Shown: positions 26,519 to 35,176, numbered from the stretch's first letter. The stretch is 39,410 nucleotides of DNA from Vibrio fortis (GCF_000695685.1 NZ_JFFR01000024.1:1-39410); one strand, 5' to 3'. The notes: generated by a model from the sequence alone, not told the origin. Numbers and translations: made by a program.

Positions 26519-26902
26519 ATGAGCTCAACACAAATTTTAGACCAAGCATTGATCGAAAGCGGTCGCGATATCCCACTAACAGAGCTCCTTTTCGCTAAGC
26601 GAGTACTGGATAATTACCTAGCAGTAGCGAAAGAAACCAGCCCAACAGAACTGCTTGTCGAGATGCGCGAAGCAGCTAAGGGTGTTGAATACTTCAAAAC
26701 AGAATCAAACCCGTGTGAAGCACGAAATGTGATTAGCAAAATGTTTGAAGCTATCGAAGATGCTCTTTCATTCGAAGACTTCAAGACCATCGCATCTAAG
26801 CCGCAACAAGCACTGCATGAACTTATCGAAGATAGAGCCCAACTCATCAAACATGAGCGAGGCCTACTACTCGCTGCAGGCTACGACTTGTCTCGCGTAT
26901 AA
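26519..26902 (+). CDS. hypothetical small helical protein
   Basis: A 127-residue, mainly alpha-helical cytoplasmic protein (MSSTQILDQALIESGRD), with no recognised motif. ATG 26519 has AAGGACAG upstream and is preferred to the upstream ATG at 26501. It is a single-gene unit ending at a terminator. Function not recognised. Confidence 0.72.
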   Translation: MSSTQILDQALIESGRDIPLTELLFAKRVLDNYLAVAKETSPTELLVEMREAAKGVEYFKTESNPCEARNVISKMFEAIEDALSFEDFKTIASKPQQALHELIEDRAQLIKHERGLLLAAGYDLSRV

Positions 26903-26907
26903 ACATC

Positions 26908-26937
26908 AAAGGCCACTATTCAGTGGCCTTTATTCTT
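26908..26937 (+). terminator. rho-independent terminator
   Basis: AAAGGCCACT and AGTGGCCTTT (26908-26931) form a 10-bp stem around a four-base loop, followed by T-rich ATTCTTT. Confidence 0.9.
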
Positions 26938-26989
26938 TCAACATCAAATTGGTTTCAATAGAAAAGCTATTTCGCCTTTGTCACCGTTG

Positions 26990-27373
26990 CTATGCATTCT
27001 CTGTATCGTAGCGATCTCGCGCTTTCTTGATATTGTCTTGGTTATCTCCAGCCCATACCACCAGTTGATAGAGAGGTTTTACGATCTCTTTACCCATATC
27101 CGTCAGGCAGTATTCAACCTTAACTGGCACTTCCGGATAGACGGTGCGATTCACATAACCATCGCGCTCGAGATCCCTCAGCGTTTGCGTCAGCATTCGT
27201 TGTGAGATGCCTTCAATTCTCGATTTCAGAGAGTTAAATCGGTCTTCCCCATCCACCAGCGCAAACAAGATCAGCAACGACCATTTATCACCGATATGTG
27301 CAACCACGTTTCGAATTGGGCAATCTTCATTGTTATGAAAAATACGTCTGTCTGACTTTGGTTTCGCCATCAT
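26990..27373 (-). CDS. HxlR-family transcriptional regulator
   Basis: A 127-residue winged-helix regulator with the family start CPIRNVVAHIGDKWSLLILFAL (Cys near residue 18, the usual redox or ligand-sensing position), then FNSLKSRIEGISQRMLTQTL and RDLERDGYVNRTVYPEVPVKVEY. ATG 27373 follows CTGGAGT. It is divergent from the exported NTF2-like gene at 27521 and probably controls it, as HxlR proteins often do with small detoxification genes. Confidence 0.92.
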   Translation of the reverse strand: MMAKPKSDRRIFHNNEDCPIRNVVAHIGDKWSLLILFALVDGEDRFNSLKSRIEGISQRMLTQTLRDLERDGYVNRTVYPEVPVKVEYCLTDMGKEIVKPLYQLVVWAGDNQDNIKKARDRYDTENA

Positions 27374-27406
27374 TTACTCCAGTTTAGGAAGGTGAACTCT
27401 TGTCTA

Positions 27407-27463
27407 TAGGTTACCAAAATGTGCCTAGGGCATGTTTCGGTGCGTTCTTGTACGGTAGGTTAC
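27407..27463. promoter_or_regulatory. two TAGGTTAC direct repeats, HxlR operator candidates
   Basis: TAGGTTAC occurs at 27407-27414 and 27456-27463, 49 bp apart and therefore close to five helical turns, in the divergent region between the HxlR and NTF2-like genes. Their role as operator sites is inferred. Confidence 0.38.
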
Positions 27464-27520
27464 TATTAATTACTATGGTTATCAATGTATACCTAATCAA
27501 GAAAAACAACGGAGTGAACC

Positions 27521-28063
27521 ATGTTTAAAGCACTGACCTCATTTATCCTGTTACTGGCAAGCACGACCGCTTTCGCGCAGGCTTCAGATAAAATCATCAT
27601 CGACTTACCTTCATTACAAAAATCAAACTGGTCTGAGCAAGAGCTAAACAATGCGAAGATCATTACTGACTTCGTTCAGAACCTGATGAATAACCATGAC
27701 TTTGATTATGTTCTAACTCATTACAATGACAGTTCATACATCCAACACAACCGAAACCTACCCGATAAAATCACAGGTCTAGTTGCCTTTCTACAAGAGT
27801 TCGTTGAGGAGTACCCAGACTATACCTACGACGTAAAACACATCTACGTTGATGGTGATTACGTTATTTTCCACTCTCACGCGACATTAAACGCAGAAGA
27901 CAGAGGGAACGACGAGAAAGGGATGAACATTATTGATAAGTGGCGCTTGGAAGATGGAAGAATTGTAGAGCATTGGGATTCAATCCAAGCACTGGATTTT
28001 TCGATGAGACTATATTCGCTTATCAGTGGTGGAGATATCGCGAACTCAAATGGGGTTTTCTAA
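27521..28063 (+). CDS. exported NTF2-like (SnoaL/ester cyclase type) protein
   Basis: A 180-residue protein with signal peptide (MFKALTSFILLLASTTAFAQA). The mature domain matches the SnoaL-like polyketide cyclase family: IITDFVQNLMNNHDFDYVLT, then YIQHNRNLPDKITGL, YTYDVKHIYVDGDYVIFHSH and IIDKWRLEDGRIVEHWDSIQ. Those motifs, including the final EHWD, are typical of the family. GGAG lies before ATG 27521. The divergent HxlR gene is the likely regulator. The ligand is unknown. Confidence 0.88.
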   Translation: MFKALTSFILLLASTTAFAQASDKIIIDLPSLQKSNWSEQELNNAKIITDFVQNLMNNHDFDYVLTHYNDSSYIQHNRNLPDKITGLVAFLQEFVEEYPDYTYDVKHIYVDGDYVIFHSHATLNAEDRGNDEKGMNIIDKWRLEDGRIVEHWDSIQALDFSMRLYSLISGGDIANSNGVF

Positions 28064-28123
28064 ACAAAGAACAGCTCAACCTTTGATATTTATATAACGA
28101 AATTATCGTCGATATACCGTTTA

Positions 28124-28150
28124 GAGCAGCACTCACCATGAGTGCCGCTC
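28124..28150. terminator. hairpin between convergent genes
   Basis: GCACTCA (28129-28135) and TGAGTGC (28139-28145) form a perfect stem with a three-base loop, extended by GAGC/GCTC (28124-28127, 28147-28150). It sits between the NTF2-like and CatB-type genes that converge here. It lacks a T-tract on either side. Confidence 0.55.
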
Positions 28151-28156
28151 GTCAAG

Positions 28157-28792
28157 TTAGTGGTTCTGATCGAAATCTTGAATTGCTTGTTTTAGTTGAT
28201 GGATATCGTCGGCACACAGATACCTTTTTAACGCATTGAACTTGGCTTCGGGCCAATCGTAAATATTCAAAGCCACGAGCTCTTCGACTATGGATGGTTC
28301 AAAACGATATTTGATGTGCTTGGCTGGAGAGCCAGCAACAATGCTGTATGGCGCGATATCTTTAGTTACCACACTATTGGCAGCCACCACCGCGCCCTCG
28401 CCAATCGTGACACCAGGCATGATCATCGCTCTCATACCAAGCCATGCCCCATCTTCAATGTGCGTATCGCCTTTACCTACATAAGACTCTTCAATGTAAT
28501 CCATAAACGGGTACAGACAGAACCAGTCAACTCGATGTGTGTGGTTGCCACCCATTAAGATAACAACTTCCGCACCAATACAGACGTAGTCGCCGATGTG
28601 TAGCTTGTCGATTTCCCAACGAGGCTCCCACTGACGGCTAATTTCATCACCATGCAAGTAACGCACAACCGATGACTCAAACCCGTTATCCCAGCAATCG
28701 CTGTAGTAACTGTGCGTACCCTTGATGGTTATGTTGGGGTTGGTATTTACCTCGTGCAAATACTGCACTTTCGACCAATGCTTCTTATCCAT
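28157..28792 (-). CDS. CatB-related O-acetyltransferase (hexapeptide repeat)
   Basis: A 211-residue left-handed beta-helix acetyltransferase of the xenobiotic acetyltransferase (CatB) class, which acetylates chloramphenicol or related hydroxyls using acetyl-CoA. The family start NITIKGTHSYYSDCW, the catalytic-His segment MGGNHTHRVDWFCLYPF (about 80-96), hexapeptide strands WLGMRAMIMPGVTIGEGAVV, and AGSPAKHIKYRFEP are all present. CatB proteins carry the His in GNxxHRxDW, seen here as GNHTHRVDW. AAGGTG precedes ATG 28792. No attC is adjacent, so it looks chromosomal rather than cassette-borne. The actual substrate is uncertain. Confidence 0.9.
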   Translation of the reverse strand: MDKKHWSKVQYLHEVNTNPNITIKGTHSYYSDCWDNGFESSVVRYLHGDEISRQWEPRWEIDKLHIGDYVCIGAEVVILMGGNHTHRVDWFCLYPFMDYIEESYVGKGDTHIEDGAWLGMRAMIMPGVTIGEGAVVAANSVVTKDIAPYSIVAGSPAKHIKYRFEPSIVEELVALNIYDWPEAKFNALKRYLCADDIHQLKQAIQDFDQNH

Positions 28793-29260
28793 TATTTCAC
28801 CTTAAATTCATGTTGATTTAAAAACTCTAAATTTCTAATAACGAATTCGTCAGTGGATGCGTGGTTGCTTTAGCAGAGGATTAAGTAGCATGTGAAAGCT
28901 CTATCAATGGAGGAGCGGCGATAGTATCACAGTGCAACCAAGACCTTAATCACGGAACCTTAGTTCGCAAATAAGCTGCTCTAGCCTCAGATCAACACTC
29001 TATTTCAACCCTCCATTTTCAACTCGTATTGTTAGACTTTAGTCTAATAGGATTATCTGGCATTAAATTATCAATTTAAACATAGAGTTATAGCCCTTCT
29101 TAGCCACCGTAATCAGCTCAACGCTGAAATCAAACGTTCACAGCATAAAAACAAAATGTGCTCCTACCTTGTCAATAACGTTTTTGCCACTAAAGCCCAA
29201 CTGCACTGTGTTAGGGTTACTGTCACAATCTAACCCCATGCATCAAAGTATCGAGCCAGA
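28793..29260. promoter_or_regulatory. intergenic region with a TetR-type palindrome (29032-29047)
   Basis: No gene is recognised in this 468-bp divergent gap. TTAGACT (29032-29038) and AGTCTAA (29041-29047) form a perfect 7-bp-arm palindrome with a two-base centre, about 215 bp before the MFS gene. It looks like an operator, possibly for a TetR- or MarR-type protein encoded elsewhere. The rest is featureless AT-rich sequence. Confidence 0.4.
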
Positions 29261-30472
29261 ATGACGGACAATGCCCATTTCATAAATCGTAATAGCCTAG
29301 CTGGGCTCGCGGCCACTTTGGTCGGCGTCGGTATCGGTCGATTCGCGTATATCGCTTTAATGCCCGCATTAATACAGCATGGATGGTTCAATCAAGATCA
29401 AGCGGCCTACTTGGGCGTTTCCACTCTTATTGGTTACCTTCTAGGTGCACCGTTAGCCAGCTACCTACTCCGATTTTTTAGTTCAGGTCACCTTGTGCGA
29501 ACAGCGATGGTCATTAGTACTTTGAGCTACTTCGCTTGTGCTTTTGAACAAGCCCCTATTACTTGGTTTTACATATGGAGAACCTTGGCTGGCACAATGG
29601 GGGCGCTATTGATGATTCTCGCGCCACCAATGATCCTAAGGAAAGTCTCGCCACAAACCAAAAGTCGAACCAGTAGCGTGGTCTTCTCTGGCCTGGGGAT
29701 TGGCGCCATGTTGTCAGGCACTTTGATTCCAATACTAATTAGCGCCAACGTCACGTCGACTTGGCTCGGTATGGGGGTCATTACCCTCATAGCGACACTA
29801 TTAAGTTGGAATGCTTGGGAAACAGCACCCTCTTCCTCAAGCGCAAGCTACATCAAAGCGTCTTTCCATCAATTAAGCACCTCTCAGCGCCATTGCGTGT
29901 TGTTCGTTTTTATCGCCTACACGTTCGATGCCATTGGCTACCTACCCCATACTTTGTTTTGGGTCGACTACATCGTAAGAGATATAGGTATGCCCTTTGG
30001 TGCTGGAGGATTTTTCTGGGCTGCATTTGGGGTGGGAGCCGCTGTCGGCCCTATGTTGATTGGCATGTTCGCAGACAAACAAGGAATAAAACTCACCCTG
30101 TGTATCGCTTTTTTGTGCAAGGCAATTGGCGTTGGACTTCCGTTAATCAGCATCCACCCTAGCGCTCTGTTTATATCATCGATTTTGGTCGGAATGTTCA
30201 CGCCAGTCACTGTGATGCTTGTTTCGACTTATACATTGGAGTGTGTTGGCTATGAGCTGCACACTAAAGCTTGGGGATTAATGACACTTTCTTTTGCACT
30301 GTCACAAGGTGTTGGAGGCTTTTTGATGGCCTATCTATTAAGCCAAGGCGCAACCTACGCTCAGCTGTTTTTAGTGTCTACGTTAGCACTGATCATTGCT
30401 GCGCTTTGTATTTCGCTCACGTCTACACGGGCTCAAGTCGAGTCACCATCCCCAATCAAAAATCGCCATTAA
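29261..30472 (+). CDS. YbfB/YjiJ family MFS transporter
   Basis: A 403-residue inner-membrane transporter with 12 hydrophobic segments. The family signature LVGVGIGRFAYIALMPALIQ (about 17-36) is clear, followed by YLGVSTLIGYLLGAPLASYL. The second half includes GMFADKQGIKLTL, the cytoplasmic 8-9 loop. It probably exports a small organic compound, but the substrate is not known. The GST-like gene begins eight to eleven bases after its stop, so they are co-transcribed, suggesting joint handling of a xenobiotic or thiol conjugate. Confidence 0.92.
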   Translation: MTDNAHFINRNSLAGLAATLVGVGIGRFAYIALMPALIQHGWFNQDQAAYLGVSTLIGYLLGAPLASYLLRFFSSGHLVRTAMVISTLSYFACAFEQAPITWFYIWRTLAGTMGALLMILAPPMILRKVSPQTKSRTSSVVFSGLGIGAMLSGTLIPILISANVTSTWLGMGVITLIATLLSWNAWETAPSSSSASYIKASFHQLSTSQRHCVLFVFIAYTFDAIGYLPHTLFWVDYIVRDIGMPFGAGGFFWAAFGVGAAVGPMLIGMFADKQGIKLTLCIAFLCKAIGVGLPLISIHPSALFISSILVGMFTPVTVMLVSTYTLECVGYELHTKAWGLMTLSFALSQGVGGFLMAYLLSQGATYAQLFLVSTLALIIAALCISLTSTRAQVESPSPIKNRH

Positions 30473-30482
30473 AGGACTAATG

Positions 30483-31124
30483 ATGAAACTCTATCTCAAT
30501 GACACATCCCCCTTTTCGCGTGCTGTAGTCGCGACAGCTCTCCTCACGAAAAGCTCTTCTTTATCCCTCGAATGGGTCGACCCTTGGGCATCCCCTGCAG
30601 AGCTAGTAGACGCAAACCCGTTTTGTTTGATACCAACATTAGTCACCACAGAAGGTATCACCCTTTCCGAGAGCCTATGTATTTGCCAACATCTAATCGA
30701 AGTCAGCCAGTCTGAAGATCTAACATCTATCGAATATCAAAGCGTTGATCAGGTCAGTCAGTTAGGCTTTGCAAAAACACTGATGGAGATTGCGTTTAGA
30801 AGCGCTGCATTAAAGCGCTACACCGACGAGTCGAACGAGCTAATTACACGCGGCGAAACAGGAATGGCAGTGGCCTTGGAAAAGTTAAACCAGCAGCTAA
30901 GTGTCGAAGGCATCAAATCCTATCTGCAACCCAACCTTGCCAACTTATACCTTCACGTTGCATTGGATTACGTTCAGTTCCGTCATAGCGCCATCTTTAA
31001 CGCCGTTGAGAACAATAACATTTCAGAGCTTATGCAGCTCTCACCTTTCGTTGGGGTACTCAATGTTATTGATCTCGAAACTCTAGCTACGCAACCCAGT
31101 TTCGAGTCGCTTATAAACCGATAA
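30483..31124 (+). CDS. glutathione S-transferase-like protein
   Basis: A protein of about 213 residues with an N-terminal thioredoxin-like GST domain (MKLYLNDTSPFSRAVVATAL, then NPFCLIPTLVTTEGITLSES, where the cis-Pro and ES glutathione-binding pair are visible) and a helical C-terminal domain. AAAGGA at 30471-30476 overlaps the transporter stop. The frame opens upstream to 30396, but only the MKLYLND start gives the GST fold. It could also start at the adjacent ATG, 30480. Its partner is probably the MFS transporter. Confidence 0.84.
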   Translation: MKLYLNDTSPFSRAVVATALLTKSSSLSLEWVDPWASPAELVDANPFCLIPTLVTTEGITLSESLCICQHLIEVSQSEDLTSIEYQSVDQVSQLGFAKTLMEIAFRSAALKRYTDESNELITRGETGMAVALEKLNQQLSVEGIKSYLQPNLANLYLHVALDYVQFRHSAIFNAVENNNISELMQLSPFVGVLNVIDLETLATQPSFESLINR

Positions 31125-31170
31125 CGCACGCGTCTTGGGTTCGCGATTCACAACCTTTCATTCCTCCCAT

Positions 31171-31199
31171 CATAAACAAGGCACAACTATTTGTTTATG
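31171..31199. other. 9-bp inverted repeat downstream of the GST-like gene
   Basis: CATAAACAA (31171-31179) and TTGTTTATG (31191-31199) form a perfect stem with an 11-base loop between the GST-like and DUF523 genes. No T-tract follows, so it may be an operator for the next gene or a weak terminator. Confidence 0.4.
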
Positions 31200-31319
31200 T
31201 TGAGTAAATATTAGTATGATTGCGTCAAATAAGGATAAAAAAACTACAAGAGTTGTTGTTTCCATTCGTTGATTAAAGAGACTCAAGTAGCCTTCGGTAA
31301 CGTCAGTGAGGAGTTCTGG

Positions 31320-31805
31320 GTGGAAAAAGTTTTAGTCAGTTCATGTTTAATGGGGAACAAAGTTCGATACAACGCAAGTTGCTTGTCCATACATGCAGCA
31401 GATTTGGAATGGCTTATATCAAACCTAGAGCTCATCATTTTTTGCCCAGAAGTATCGGCGGGACTCGCAACACCCAGACCACCAGCTGAAATCATTGCAG
31501 GGAAAGGTATTGATGTACTAGATGGTTTGGCGAGCGTTATCGGCGACGATGGCATTGATGTTACCGCTCAGTTTGTAGCTGGTGCTGAGAATGCCTTGAA
31601 GCTATGTCAAAAGCAGAAAATCAAGTATGCGGTGCTAGCAGAAGGCAGTCCATCCTGTGGTAGCTCTAATATTTACGACGGTACCTTTAGCGGAACCAAA
31701 ATCGATGGTTCAGGAGTCACCGCTACTTTGTTAGAGAATAATGGCATCAGGGTGTTCAGTCAGCATACGATAGCCGACCTTCGTACTATGCTTGGCAAAA
31801 ACTGA
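31320..31805 (+). CDS. DUF523 domain protein (YbbK-like)
   Basis: A 161-residue cytoplasmic protein of the DUF523 family, whose role is unknown. The conserved Cys motifs are present: MEKVLVSSCLMGNKVRYNAS (first codon GTG), IIFCPEVSAGLATPRPPAEI, and LAEGSPSCGSSNIYDGTFSG. These cysteines suggest an Fe-S or thiol-based function. GTG 31320 is preferred over ATG 31269 because TGAGGAG lies just upstream and the family begins at this point. It is a stand-alone gene. Confidence 0.85.
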   Translation: MEKVLVSSCLMGNKVRYNASCLSIHAADLEWLISNLELIIFCPEVSAGLATPRPPAEIIAGKGIDVLDGLASVIGDDGIDVTAQFVAGAENALKLCQKQKIKYAVLAEGSPSCGSSNIYDGTFSGTKIDGSGVTATLLENNGIRVFSQHTIADLRTMLGKN

Positions 31806-32083
31806 TATCCAATTGTGTAGCAACGATTCCTAACTCTTGATTCTAACGTTTACCGTTCGGGTTAAGACTTTCTTCACTGAACCATTGGAATGAGCAATAT
31901 CCCACCTCTTTTCATTCATGCTTCAAATTATTTCTATAATCTATTGTTTTTTATAAACAAAAATCAGTAAGATTCCTAGAACTATCAAGCAGATTCCCAA
32001 AGTTGCTTTCATAGCTCATGTATCCCAAATGGAAATGAGCCAATAAGCCTTCTACACATTGAGTTGAATAATTTAGAATAATA

Positions 32084-32575
32084 ATGAAAACGTATAAAAA
32101 AATATTTTGCCTTCTTCTTGCCGTTTTTAGCTGTAACGCATTCTCATTTAGTGAACAGCCATACAATCAAGGATATTCTCCTGAAAGAGATCCATTTTCT
32201 GATTTCGAGTTGGCTGTTAAAGATGCCCAAAAAAACAATACAACTGTACTCTTGATTCTTGGCGGTGACTGGTGCATATGGTGTCATAAATTAAGTTCCT
32301 TTATGAAAAAGGAAGACTCTGTACGAGAACGTTGGGATGAAACTTTTACAACAATGAAAGTCAATGTCAGTGAAGAAAACTACAACGATGAGTTTTTAAG
32401 TTATCTTCCCGAACCTCAGGGTTACCCGTTTTTCGTGATGATTAACGTAGAACGTGAAATTGTAGGAAAAAAAGATACTGGTGGCTTAGAAAGCATGTGG
32501 GGAGGATATTCTGTTAGTGAGTTTAATCAATTTATTGAACGATGGTCCGATTATAACAACAGTGTCATAGAGTAA
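32084..32575 (+). CDS. exported thioredoxin-like protein
   Basis: A 163-residue protein with signal peptide (MKTYKKIFCLLLAVFSCNAFS). The thioredoxin-fold redox motif is GGDWCIWCHKLSSFM at about residues 63-77 (CIWC plus His), with a cis-Pro candidate in PQGYPFFVMINVEREIVGKK. The arrangement resembles Thioredoxin_7/DUF255-type periplasmic reductases. The gene is followed three bases after its stop by another exported protein, with which it is probably co-expressed and may share a redox substrate. The ribosome binding site is weak. Confidence 0.85.
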   Translation: MKTYKKIFCLLLAVFSCNAFSFSEQPYNQGYSPERDPFSDFELAVKDAQKNNTTVLLILGGDWCIWCHKLSSFMKKEDSVRERWDETFTTMKVNVSEENYNDEFLSYLPEPQGYPFFVMINVEREIVGKKDTGGLESMWGGYSVSEFNQFIERWSDYNNSVIE

Positions 32576-32578
32576 CCT

Positions 32579-33076
32579 ATGAGTTTTCGCAAACGCATAC
32601 ATAAGATAATCTTTCTCATTTTGACTTCATTTCCAGGAGCAGCTATGCCTGAAGGTTTGTTTTTAAACTCATACAATGAAGTGTCCGAGCGGTATGCAGT
32701 TCTCGATGAGTTTAACCTATCTGGAGTCCTTTACTTAACGAAACCAAAGTCTCAAGAACCGATACGAGACGCAGTAGCATACATACAGTACGAACCTCTT
32801 TCACAGAAAGCTTGCAGACAAAAAGTAGTGGTTGGTGAACCACCTACATTACATAAAGGGCAAGTTTCTAAAATCGCCATTATTGAAAAAGCATCAGAGC
32901 AAGATTTTAGCTTCCTATGGTCTACTGATGGTAACTCGGTCGCTTTACTATACAGAAGTGAACCAATTGCTTTCGTTACTCAGAGTAAAAAATACGGTTT
33001 TAGTAAGGCCGTCGTATCAGACTCACCCGTTGTTTCTGCTTGGGATTCAACGCTATTTGTACAGTTGTTTGAGTAA
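32579..33076 (+). CDS. hypothetical exported protein
   Basis: A 165-residue protein with an N-terminal hydrophobic segment (KIIFLILTSFPGAAMP) that may be a signal peptide. The remainder is beta-rich with a single conserved-looking Cys (SQKACRQKVVV). No known domain. It begins three bases after the thioredoxin-like gene, so they form a two-gene unit. Function unknown. Confidence 0.68.
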   Translation: MSFRKRIHKIIFLILTSFPGAAMPEGLFLNSYNEVSERYAVLDEFNLSGVLYLTKPKSQEPIRDAVAYIQYEPLSQKACRQKVVVGEPPTLHKGQVSKIAIIEKASEQDFSFLWSTDGNSVALLYRSEPIAFVTQSKKYGFSKAVVSDSPVVSAWDSTLFVQLFE

Positions 33077-33383
33077 AATCAGTAGTTCTGGAATGTGACG
33101 GTGTTGAGTGGGACGATATTATATTTGTTATGGAACAATCCCATAAAAGTTAACTTATAAAGAACTTTCGCAATCAGACAAACAACGCGTCATTTGCTTA
33201 GGTATACCTGACGTATACAAATACATGAGCCCGGATTAGTAGAGATATTCAAAAGAAAAGCTCTTCAATACCATTAACATCACGAGACCTAAACAAGATT
33301 CACAGCGCTTGGCATTATCAATTGTTTAGCTAAGTAGTAATACCGTCCGCTACTCAACTAGGCGGTACAAGCATGAGGTATAA
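33077..33383. other. intergenic region between small orphan genes
   Basis: No gene was seen. TACCGTCC (33341-33348) and GGCGGTA (33361-33367) form a short bulged hairpin just before the next ribosome binding site. An attC-like scrap, CAGCGCTTGGCATTATC (33303-33319), was noticed, but no full attC could be assembled. Confidence 0.35.
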
Positions 33384-33779
33384 ATGCGTAATTTGAGATT
33401 GATTTTATTATTCTTATTACCTGTCATCATAGTCGGTAATGAGTACTACCCACGCTATAAAGAAAAGCAACAGATAGAAGAACTGAAGACGCAATTCCAA
33501 GAACTTTTGTTTGAAGAGGATAAGAAAGTAAGAGTCAGGTCCTTAAGAATCGAAGACAACATCATTGCTCTACGGGTTAATATTTCGAACGTAGACCTAA
33601 ATGATAAGAGCAAGGCTATGATGGCCCGAAACTCTCAGAAATCGTTACCTAAAAAAATATGTAGTAGCGTGGGATTAAGATCTTGGCTAGCAGAAGGTAA
33701 GTGGATTTCGATTGACGTTACCGCTAATGGGACTAAACCAATAACAAACGTTCAGATTACCCATGACAGATGTAAGTAA
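33384..33779 (+). CDS. hypothetical membrane-anchored protein
   Basis: A 131-residue protein with an N-terminal signal anchor (RLILLFLLPVIIVGN) followed by a charged helical stretch and a beta-rich end with two Cys residues. GAGGT precedes ATG 33384. No domain recognised. Confidence 0.65.
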   Translation: MRNLRLILLFLLPVIIVGNEYYPRYKEKQQIEELKTQFQELLFEEDKKVRVRSLRIEDNIIALRVNISNVDLNDKSKAMMARNSQKSLPKKICSSVGLRSWLAEGKWISIDVTANGTKPITNVQITHDRCK

Positions 33780-33829
33780 TAAGCTAATGGACTGAGACCT
33801 CAAACTAGTGTTATGTAAAAAGGAACTGC

Positions 33830-34132
33830 ATGATTTCGACTATCATTTTATGCCTATATTTGCTGTCTTTCTTCCCCTTACTTTCATCGACGAGACAATT
33901 CTATGAAACTTGGGTTGATGACGAATTCCATCACTGGGAACGTTGGGGAGCTCCTAATCCAGGAGTTTTCTATTTGGGAATGGTAATTTTCTACTTTCCG
34001 GTCATTTTTGGAAAAGAGTGTGAAAACCTTGGCAACAAGAAACTACTGGCAAAAAGAAAGGACGTACGATTCTTTATTCTTATCCATGTGCTTTTGCTTC
34101 TGGCATCCCAATTACAAGGTGGGGCGCGTTAG
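33830..34132 (+). CDS. hypothetical membrane protein
   Basis: A 100-residue protein with two to three hydrophobic segments (STIILCLYLLSFFPLLSS, then FYLGMVIFYFPVIFG and FFILIHVLLLLASQ). AAAGGA lies well placed before ATG 33830. No family recognised. Confidence 0.65.
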   Translation: MISTIILCLYLLSFFPLLSSTRQFYETWVDDEFHHWERWGAPNPGVFYLGMVIFYFPVIFGKECENLGNKKLLAKRKDVRFFILIHVLLLLASQLQGGAR

Positions 34133-34225
34133 TGACATAACAGGGCTAAATAACGTTTCATTACCTTAGTTGGTATTGCTCGCTCTTTAATCAGACATAA
34201 AACAACAACATGAAAAGGAATGTTC

Positions 34226-34708
34226 ATGATAAAGATTTTAGCTAAAGCGCTAACGGCATTGTTCATCACTTTAGTGATTGGCGCAGTTGGTATGGGGATT
34301 TTGGCATTCTACGGAATGGGCAAATCCGCAGAGCAAGATGTCATTGCTCAGACATACATAAAGAAGGTCGTGCTTAGCTTTGATACTAACGATTTAAGTG
34401 AGTTCAAAGGGTTTCTTCATCCTCAAATTGTAGCGAATTTGGAGACGAGTGAGGGTGACAAATTTATCAATTTGATCAGTACATTAGGGCCAATAAAAGC
34501 AATTGAAGACCCAAAGTGGATATCTTCTAAGTCAACGCTATCAACATCTGATGGGCAATATCAGTTCTCTAATTATGAAGTGCAAGCAACTTTTGAGAAC
34601 GGCCAAGGGTTAATCAAGCTCTCGACAATTCCAAACGGGGATGGATACCTTGTGACAAATTTCCAAGTGTTCTCTGATTATTTTTCGACACTTCAATACT
34701 CTCAATGA
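34226..34708 (+). CDS. hypothetical membrane-anchored protein
   Basis: A protein of about 160 residues with one N-terminal transmembrane segment (LTALFITLVIGAVGMGILAF) and an exported mixed alpha/beta domain (residues 40-160). ATG 34226 is seven bases from AAAAGGA, while the first ATG (34220) is too close to it. The domain plan (short helix, then strands) resembles small NTF2-like or DUF4019-like proteins, but the match is not firm. Confidence 0.68.
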   Translation: MIKILAKALTALFITLVIGAVGMGILAFYGMGKSAEQDVIAQTYIKKVVLSFDTNDLSEFKGFLHPQIVANLETSEGDKFINLISTLGPIKAIEDPKWISSKSTLSTSDGQYQFSNYEVQATFENGQGLIKLSTIPNGDGYLVTNFQVFSDYFSTLQYSQ

Positions 34709-34832
34709 ACGGAGCTTACGACAGCGCTGGATTAAGCTATAAATAACTTCATTCAAAAGATTCAGTGCGCATGGCATTTTAACTCGCATGGCTTTGCGTT
34801 TTAGAAGTAAAAATCACCAAAGGAACTAAAAA

Positions 34833-35111
34833 GTGAACAGTAAAAAGTTTGATAGTTGGGGAAAGTTGCGAGAGAAAGGATGCTTAAAGTGGTTGTTACA
34901 ATCGACTTTGACAGCAGGTTTCGTATATTCCGCCTTGAATGTGGCGCTGTTTTACCCATCTTCAGACGCTCACAGTCTTAGCCAGTTCCTCTCTGAGAAT
35001 GCGCCTAACTACATCTTCTATACGATCGGCATGTTCTTTGCGGTTTGGGGAATTTGGCTGTACTCCGAATCTTCATATCAAAAAGAAGCCAAGCGCAGAA
35101 ATAGAGCTTAA
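34833..35111 (+). CDS. hypothetical small membrane protein
   Basis: A 92-residue protein with a GTG start behind AAAGGA and two transmembrane helices (LTAGFVYSALNVALFY and YIFYTIGMFFAVWGIWLY) ending in a basic tail (KEAKRRNRA). No family recognised. Confidence 0.66.
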   Translation: MNSKKFDSWGKLREKGCLKWLLQSTLTAGFVYSALNVALFYPSSDAHSLSQFLSENAPNYIFYTIGMFFAVWGIWLYSESSYQKEAKRRNRA

Positions 35112-35176
35112 TTGCTATAAAACAAACCAAAACGCTATTACTCCGATAGAGGCGTTTCCCGAGTGAGAGAAATAAA

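Noticed and set aside
31269..31319. 17-residue N-terminal extension of the DUF523 protein
   Set aside because: The GTG at 31320 has a better ribosome binding site and matches the family start.
33303..33383. attC-like scrap (CAGCGCTTGGCATTATC) and hairpin before the 33384 gene
   Set aside because: No core boxes of the right spacing or a paired left arm could be found, so a real attC is not supported.
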